A stretch of DNA of 18,718 nt. Origin: PWPR01 sp046542315 (lineage in GTDB: Bacteria; Bacillota; UBA994; PWPR01). This document shows, one piece after another, positions 14,044-18,718 of this stretch. The stretch is from positions 1-18,718 of the forward strand of contig JBKHBO010000036.1 of the NCBI GenBank assembly GCA_046542315.1. Direction: 5' to 3'. The number at the start of each line of letters is the position of its first letter. Position 1 is the stretch's first letter. The position numbers and the translations under genes were made by a program. The notes below the pieces were generated by a model, which worked only from the letters and a program-made list of their open reading frames with translations, made no database searches and was not told the origin of the DNA.

Positions 14044-16323
14044 ATGGATGATAGAATTTCACAACAAATAAACACAACTAAAGAAGACCACTCAGGAAAC
14101 AATCATAATGACATTAGGTTACATAATCATTCACATGATCATAATCACAATAAAAAATCTCAAAAAGATTTTAATAATGTAGTTGAGTTTAGCAAAAATG
14201 AAAAAGTAGGTCAGAACTATGATGAGTTTTATGTAAGCGGGGTAGATTGACCAGAGTGTGCTAAAGGCATACAAAGAGCAGTTGCTCAAAAAAAAGGAGT
14301 TCAAAAAGCTAGTTATAGTTTTAGTACATCGATTTTAAAAGTTGACCATGATATTAAAAAAGAAGAAATCATGAATGTCGTTAAAAAAATGGGTTATGAG
14401 ATAGTAATTAAAGAAGAAATGAGAGAGCTGACAGATTCAAAAGTTTGGTGGAAAGATACAAATGTAATTTTAACAGGATTTGCTAGTTTGTTTTGGATTG
14501 CCGGGATAATTACTTCTATATTATCTGTAGATGAGTCTTTTGTTACCCCCTTATTACTAATATCAACTGTTTTAGCTGGGTTTTTAACTGCTAAGGCAGG
14601 CTTTAATGCACTTAAAAATAAAATGCCACTTGATATGAATGTATTGATGGTAATAGCAGTAGTTGGTGCAGTATTATTAAGAGAATATTTTGAAGCAGCT
14701 ACGGTAGCTGTTTTGTTTAATATAGGTAATACATTAGAACTTTACGCTATGGATAAAACGAGACAATCAATAAGAAGCTTAATGGACCTATCTCCAGATG
14801 TTGCAACTATATTAAGAAATGGTAAAGAAGTTATTTTAAATGTAAAAGATGTAAAATTAGGAGATAGACTCGTAATCAAACCTGGCAGTAAAATACCACT
14901 TGATGCTAAAGTAGTTAGTGGATCATCTAGTGTAAATCAGGCACCTATAACAGGAGAATCTATACCAATGGAAAAGAATGTTAGTGATGTAATTTACGCG
15001 GGGACAATAAATCAAGAAGGATATTTAGAAGCTAAAGTAATTAAAGAGAGTAAAGATACGACTTTAGCTAAAATAATAGAATTAGTAGAACAAGCACAGA
15101 GCCAAAAGGCTCCAAGTGAAAGATTTATTGATACATTTGCAAAATATTATACTCCAATTGTAATTTCAGTAGCAGTATTTATTGCAATAATCCCACCATT
15201 ATTTTTGAATTATGATTTTAATGAGTGGTTTTATAGAGCTATTGCTTTACTAGTAGTTTCTTGTCCATGTGCATTGGTAATCTCAACTCCTGTATCAATA
15301 GTTTCAGCCTTAGGGAATGCAGCAAAAAATGGTGTGTTGATTAAAGGTGGAGCATATCTAGAAAGAGCTGGAAAGATCAATGCATTAGCATTTGATAAAA
15401 CGGGAACACTAACAGAAGGTAATCCAAAAGTTACAAGTGTTATTTCACTAATTAGAAATATAACAGAAAATGAAATAATTGAATTAGCTGCAAGTGTTGA
15501 GTCAAAGTCAGAACATCCCTTAGCCAAAGCGATTGTCTCATATGCACAGGAAGAAAAAATAGATTTATTACAGACTGAAAATTTCAAATCTTTCACAGGT
15601 ATTGGAGTTGTTGGTTATATAGATGAAGATGTGATTAAAATTACAAATCCTGAATATGCTTATGAAAATTTAAATATAGAAAAAAACACTCAAGAGAAAA
15701 TTAGAAAATTACAAGACAACGGGCAAACAGTTATGACTGTAATTAAAAATAGTGTTTTGGTGGGGTATATCTCTGTAGCAGATAAAATAAGACCAGAAGC
15801 TAAACGAACTATTTTAGAACTAAAGAAAAACAACTACAATCAGTTAATTATGTTAACGGGAGATAATAAGGCTACTGCAAAAAACATAAGTGACCAACTC
15901 GGTATAGATAAATTTTTTGCAGAATTATTACCTGATCAAAAACTCGAAGTGATTAAGAAACTAAAACAAGATTATGATACAGTTGCAATGATAGGAGACG
16001 GTGTTAATGATGCTCCTGCTTTAGCATTAGCTGATATTGGCATCTCACTTGGTAGTGCAGGAACTGATACTGCTATCGAAACAGCTGATATTGTTTTAAT
16101 GTCAGATGACTTATCAAAACTTTCCTATGCCATGAACTTGAGTAAGAGAGCATTGAAGATTATAAAACAAAACGTAATGTTTTCACTGTTAGTCAAATTT
16201 GCTGCTGTATTGTTAGTATTCCCAGGATTATTGACTTTATGGATAGCAGTATTAGCAGATACTGGAGCAGCATTAGTAGTAATATTTAATGGAATGAGAT
16301 TATTACAAACAAAAAAAGGTTGA
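14044..16323 (+). CDS. zntA: Zn/Cd/Pb-exporting P1B-2 ATPase with a selenocysteine HMA site
   Basis: Metal-exporting P-type ATPase of 759 residues when TGA 14248-14250 is read as selenocysteine (Sec69). The N-terminus is His-rich (LHNHSHDHNHN, about residues 26-36), typical of Zn/Cd pumps. It leads to an HMA domain whose metal motif is UPEC instead of CPxC, in YVSGVDUPECAKGIQRAV. The same frame continues through the transmembrane metal site SCPCALVIS (Cys407, Cys409), the actuator TGES, the phosphorylated DKTGT (Asp451), SEHPLAKAI, and GDGVNDAP. A TM8 Asp in ADTGAALV (about Asp739) marks the P1B-2 Zn/Cd/Pb class. ATG 14044 has AAGAGGT shortly upstream. Its own stop is a TGA at 16321-16323, overlapping the next gene. 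Standard calling would give a 68-residue peptide plus a 650-residue ATPase from ATG 14371, which would lack the HMA motif and has no good ribosome binding site. A plain nonsense mutation is the alternative. Confidence 0.9.
14248..14287 (+). promoter_or_regulatory. In-frame UGA (Sec) and candidate SECIS hairpin, Zn/Cd ATPase
   Basis: UGA 14248-14250 is followed by a hairpin GAGC-AGUU-GCUC at 14276-14287. Its apical loop begins 30 bases after UGA and has G at the second position, within the range and loop rule described for bacterial SECIS elements read by SelB. A second possible stem, GTGTGC/GCATAC (14256-14261 with 14267-14272, loop TAAAG), lies closer to the UGA and might stack below it. The 4-pair stem is short, so the RNA element alone is moderate evidence; position in the protein is the stronger evidence. 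Confidence 0.7.
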
Positions 16324-16328
16324 TGATA

Positions 16329-18718
16329 ATGAAAGAAGTTACAATTAGAGTAGATGATATGCATTGTGCAGCATGTTCTTCTAGAGTAGAAAAGGTTCTT
16401 AATCAAACAGAAGGTGTCACTAGTGCAAATGTTAATTTAGCAACTCTTAAAGCAAAAGTGAAATATAATGAAGAAATAGTAAATGAAAAAGATTTATTTG
16501 AAGTGATAGAAAAAGCTGGTTATACTCCAGAACTTGATGAAAAAAATACAACAGAAGAGGTCACATTCAATGTTAGTGGTATGACTTGAGCATCATGTGC
16601 TAAAAATATTGAAAGAGTTCTTTCAAAAGTAGATGGAGTTAATGAAGCAGTAGTTATACTTGCCCAGGAAAAACTTAAAGTAAAATATGATAAAGCAGTA
16701 GTTAGTATTAGTGAGATGGAAAAAGCTGTTGATAATATTGGTTATGAAATAACTTTAGAATCAGTTAATCAAGATGAAGATAAAGATGACTTAATGATAA
16801 AAGAAGCTAGGAAAAAAATGTTTCTAGTTTGGCTAGTAACTATTCCAGCAATGCTTTGGATGCTTCCTGGAATGTTCTTTGGATACCCGCAAGGTTGGCC
16901 TTTGCCAGAGTATCATAATATTGGGATGATTATTCTAGCAATATTTGCTTTAGCTGGCCCTGGAAGAGTAACAATTACTTCTGGAATTAAAGCTATAATT
17001 AACAAAGTTCCTAACATGGATTCATTAATTGCACTCGGAACAACAGCAGCCTTTTCAACTGGCATAATGCACTATTTTGTCGATTTGCCAAACTTTGCAG
17101 GAGTAGCAACTATGATCATGGCTTTTCATCTTACTGGAAGATATATTGAAATTAAAGCCAGAGGAAGAGCTTCTCAAGCAATAAAAAAGCTTTTAGAGCT
17201 AGGAGCAAAAAGTGCGATAATTTTAAAAGATGGGAAAGAAGTTGAAGTCCCAATAGAGCAGGTTGATATTGGTGATGTAATGGTTGTAAAACCTGGAAGC
17301 TCAATACCTACAGATGGAGAGATAGTTTATGGTAAGAGTGCCATAGATGAATCGATGGTTACTGGAGAATCTATGCCAGTTACAAAAAGTGAAGGTGAAG
17401 AGGTTATAGGTGCTACAGTTAATCAAGAAGGCTTAATTCATGTTAGAGCTACTAGAGTGGGGAAAGACACTTTTTTATCACAAGTAATAAAAATGGTTGA
17501 AGATGCACAAGGAACTAAAGTTCCTATCCAAGAGTTTGCAGATAAAGTTACGAGTGTTTTTGTACCAATAGTAATTGGACTAGCAATTATAACTTTTAGT
17601 TTATGGGCAATTTTTCCTAATCAAATGGTAAGTTTCTTTGCACCTTTAGTAAGTTTTTTAGAAAGTATATTTCCATGGACATTTTCAAGTGAACTAGGAA
17701 GAATCGCACAAGCTATTTACGCTATGGTAGCAGTTTTAGTTATAGCTTGCCCGTGTGCACTTGGTCTAGCAACACCAACTGCATTAATGGTTGGAAGTGG
17801 CATGGGAGCACAAGCTGGAATATTATTTAGAGATGGTGCAGCTATTCAACAACTACAGAAAATTAAAACCATTGTATTTGATAAAACAGGAACAATTACA
17901 AAAGGAAAACCAGAGGTCACTGATTTAGTTAGCTATAAAGTGGATAAAGAGAAATTGCTTCAGTATGCAGCAAGCGCTGAGCAAGGATCAGAACACCCTA
18001 TAGCAAATTCTATAGTACAAAAGGCCAAAGATGATAATGTTGAGACACTAGAATTAGATGATTTTGAAACTTTTACTGGTAGAGGGATTAAAGCTGTAAT
18101 AAATAAAAGCGTAGTATATGTGGGAAATCTTAAATTAATGAAGGAAAATAACATAGATGTAAGTGAATTTGAAGAGTTCGAAAGACTTGAAAACGAAGCA
18201 AAAACAGTTGTAGCTGTTGCGATTGATAGTGAATTTTCTGGAGTAATAGCTGTTGCAGATGCAATTAAAGATGATTCATTTGACGCAATAAAAGAGCTAA
18301 AAGAAATGGGTATAAAAACTGTTATGTTAACTGGAGATAATAAAAGAACCGCAAAAGCTATAGCAAAAATGGCCGGTATAGAACAAGTTGTGGCAGAAGT
18401 CTTACCAGATGGCAAAGTGAAAAAGGTAAAGGAACTACAACAATCTGATGGCTTAGTAGCTATGGTTGGAGATGGCATTAATGATGCACCAGCACTTACA
18501 CAAGCAGATGTGGGAATGGCTATAGGAACTGGTACGGATATAGCTATAGAAGCTTCAGATGTTACTCTTGTGCAAGGAAGTTTGTTGTCAGTAATAAGTG
18601 CAATAAAGCTTTCAAAGTCTACTTTTAGAAAAATTAAGCAAAACCTTTTTTGGGCTTTTATTTACAACTTAGTAGCTGTCCCGCTCGCTATTTCAGGTAT
18701 TTTACACCCAGCTATCGC
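16329..18718 (+). CDS. copA: Cu(I)-exporting P1B-1 ATPase with CxxC and UxxC HMA domains, 3' partial
   Basis: Copper-type P1B ATPase; 796 codons are present before the window ends in TM7-TM8. HMA domain 1 (residues 1-70) has normal CAAC (Cys13, Cys16). HMA domain 2 starts near residue 78 and has UASC, from TGA at 16587-16589 (Sec87, Cys90), in VSGMTUASCAKNIERVLSKV. The core follows in the same frame: TGES actuator, IACPCALGLATPTA (Cys474, Cys476), DKTGT (Asp518), SEHPIANSI, GDGINDAP and the TM7 Tyr779-Asn780 that marks Cu(I) pumps. The loop before CPC is longer than usual (FFAPLVSFLESIFPWTFSS). I chose ATG 16329 with AAGGT upstream; ATG 16323 and TTG 16320 are too close to that site. The gene overlaps or abuts the Zn/Cd pump stop, so it is co-transcribed under the ArsR-type repressor. 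Termination at the UGA would give an 86-residue, CopZ-like single HMA protein. Confidence 0.92.
16587..16626 (+). promoter_or_regulatory. In-frame UGA (Sec) and candidate SECIS hairpin, Cu ATPase
   Basis: UGA 16587-16589 is followed by a perfect 7-pair stem TTGAAAG/CTTTCAA (16609-16615 with 16620-16626) with apical loop AGUU. The loop starts 27 bases after UGA and has G at its second base. The same loop is found at nearly the same distance after the UGA of the upstream ATPase, although the stems differ in sequence. This matches bacterial SECIS geometry and is the better formed of the two. Confidence 0.78.

Noticed and set aside
14371..16323. Independent ATPase gene starting at ATG 14371
   Set aside because: This is only the first ATG after the in-frame TGA. 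It has no good ribosome binding site, would start within the HMA domain, and sequence between 14251 and 14370 encodes clear HMA residues in the same frame.
14248..16589. Nonsense mutations or sequencing errors as the cause of both TGA codons
   Set aside because: Two independent genes have TGA at the same Cys column, with open frames on both sides and a hairpin at matching distance; coincidence is unlikely, though raw reads and Sec machinery should be confirmed.
14248..16589. UGA reassigned to tryptophan or glycine
   Set aside because: Both positions align with Cys, TGG is used for Trp, and TGA ends three genes in the window.
17960..18478. 172-codon minus-strand ORF inside the Cu ATPase gene
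   Set aside because: Antisense of the conserved P and N domains of the ATPase; composition is that of a shadow frame.

Overview
The window reads as chromosomal DNA of an AT-rich, low-GC anaerobic bacterium, most likely a member of the Clostridia or a related Firmicutes order. The evidence is strong AGGAGG-type ribosome binding sites, frequent GTG and TTG starts, consensus TTGACA/TATAAT-type promoters, a ykkC-family riboswitch and several peptide- and amino-acid-degrading enzymes. All real genes lie on the + strand. No tRNA, rRNA, insertion sequence, CRISPR array or phage gene is visible. No gene-free stretch exceeds 300 bases; the two longest gaps (4244-4477 and 9168-9412) hold regulatory elements.

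Layout. (1) 65-4243: three tightly packed metallopeptidase genes, namely a RocB-type M20 peptidase, an M18 aminopeptidase and tripeptidase PepT. (2) 4293-6208: a promoter, a ykkC/guanidine-I-like riboswitch with its own terminator, an MFS transporter broken by one base at a T8 run, and a translationally coupled GNAT acetyltransferase. (3) 6279-9167: an M20D amidohydrolase and a YtcJ-type amidohydrolase, with a strong hairpin between them. (4) 9413-13594: a lipoprotein-anchored RND adaptor and an HAE1-type RND pump, closed by a clear terminator. (5) 13598 to the window end: a metal-resistance operon with a consensus promoter, an inverted-repeat operator, a CadC/SmtB-type repressor, a Zn/Cd/Pb-type P1B ATPase and a Cu-type P1B ATPase that runs off the window.

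The main discovery is in region 5. Each of the two adjacent P1B ATPase genes contains one in-frame TGA, at 14248 and 16587. Both fall exactly on the first cysteine of the metal-binding CxxC motif of an N-terminal HMA domain, giving UPEC and UASC. The same frame then continues through complete ATPase cores. A hairpin with an identical AGUU loop lies 30 and 27 bases after the two TGA codons, the spacing expected for a bacterial SECIS element. TGA also serves as an ordinary stop for three genes in this window, and tryptophan is encoded by TGG. I therefore read both as selenocysteine codons, giving metal-transporting ATPases with UxxC metal sites. In the Cu ATPase the UGA lies just after a complete first HMA domain, so termination there would release an 86-residue CopZ-like protein. 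This suggests, as inference, a selenium-dependent choice between a chaperone-like product and the pump.

Outside that operon the genes fit a peptide- and amino-acid-using anaerobe with drug or metabolite efflux. The selenocysteine machinery (selA, selB, selC, selD) is not in the window and would have to be elsewhere in the genome.
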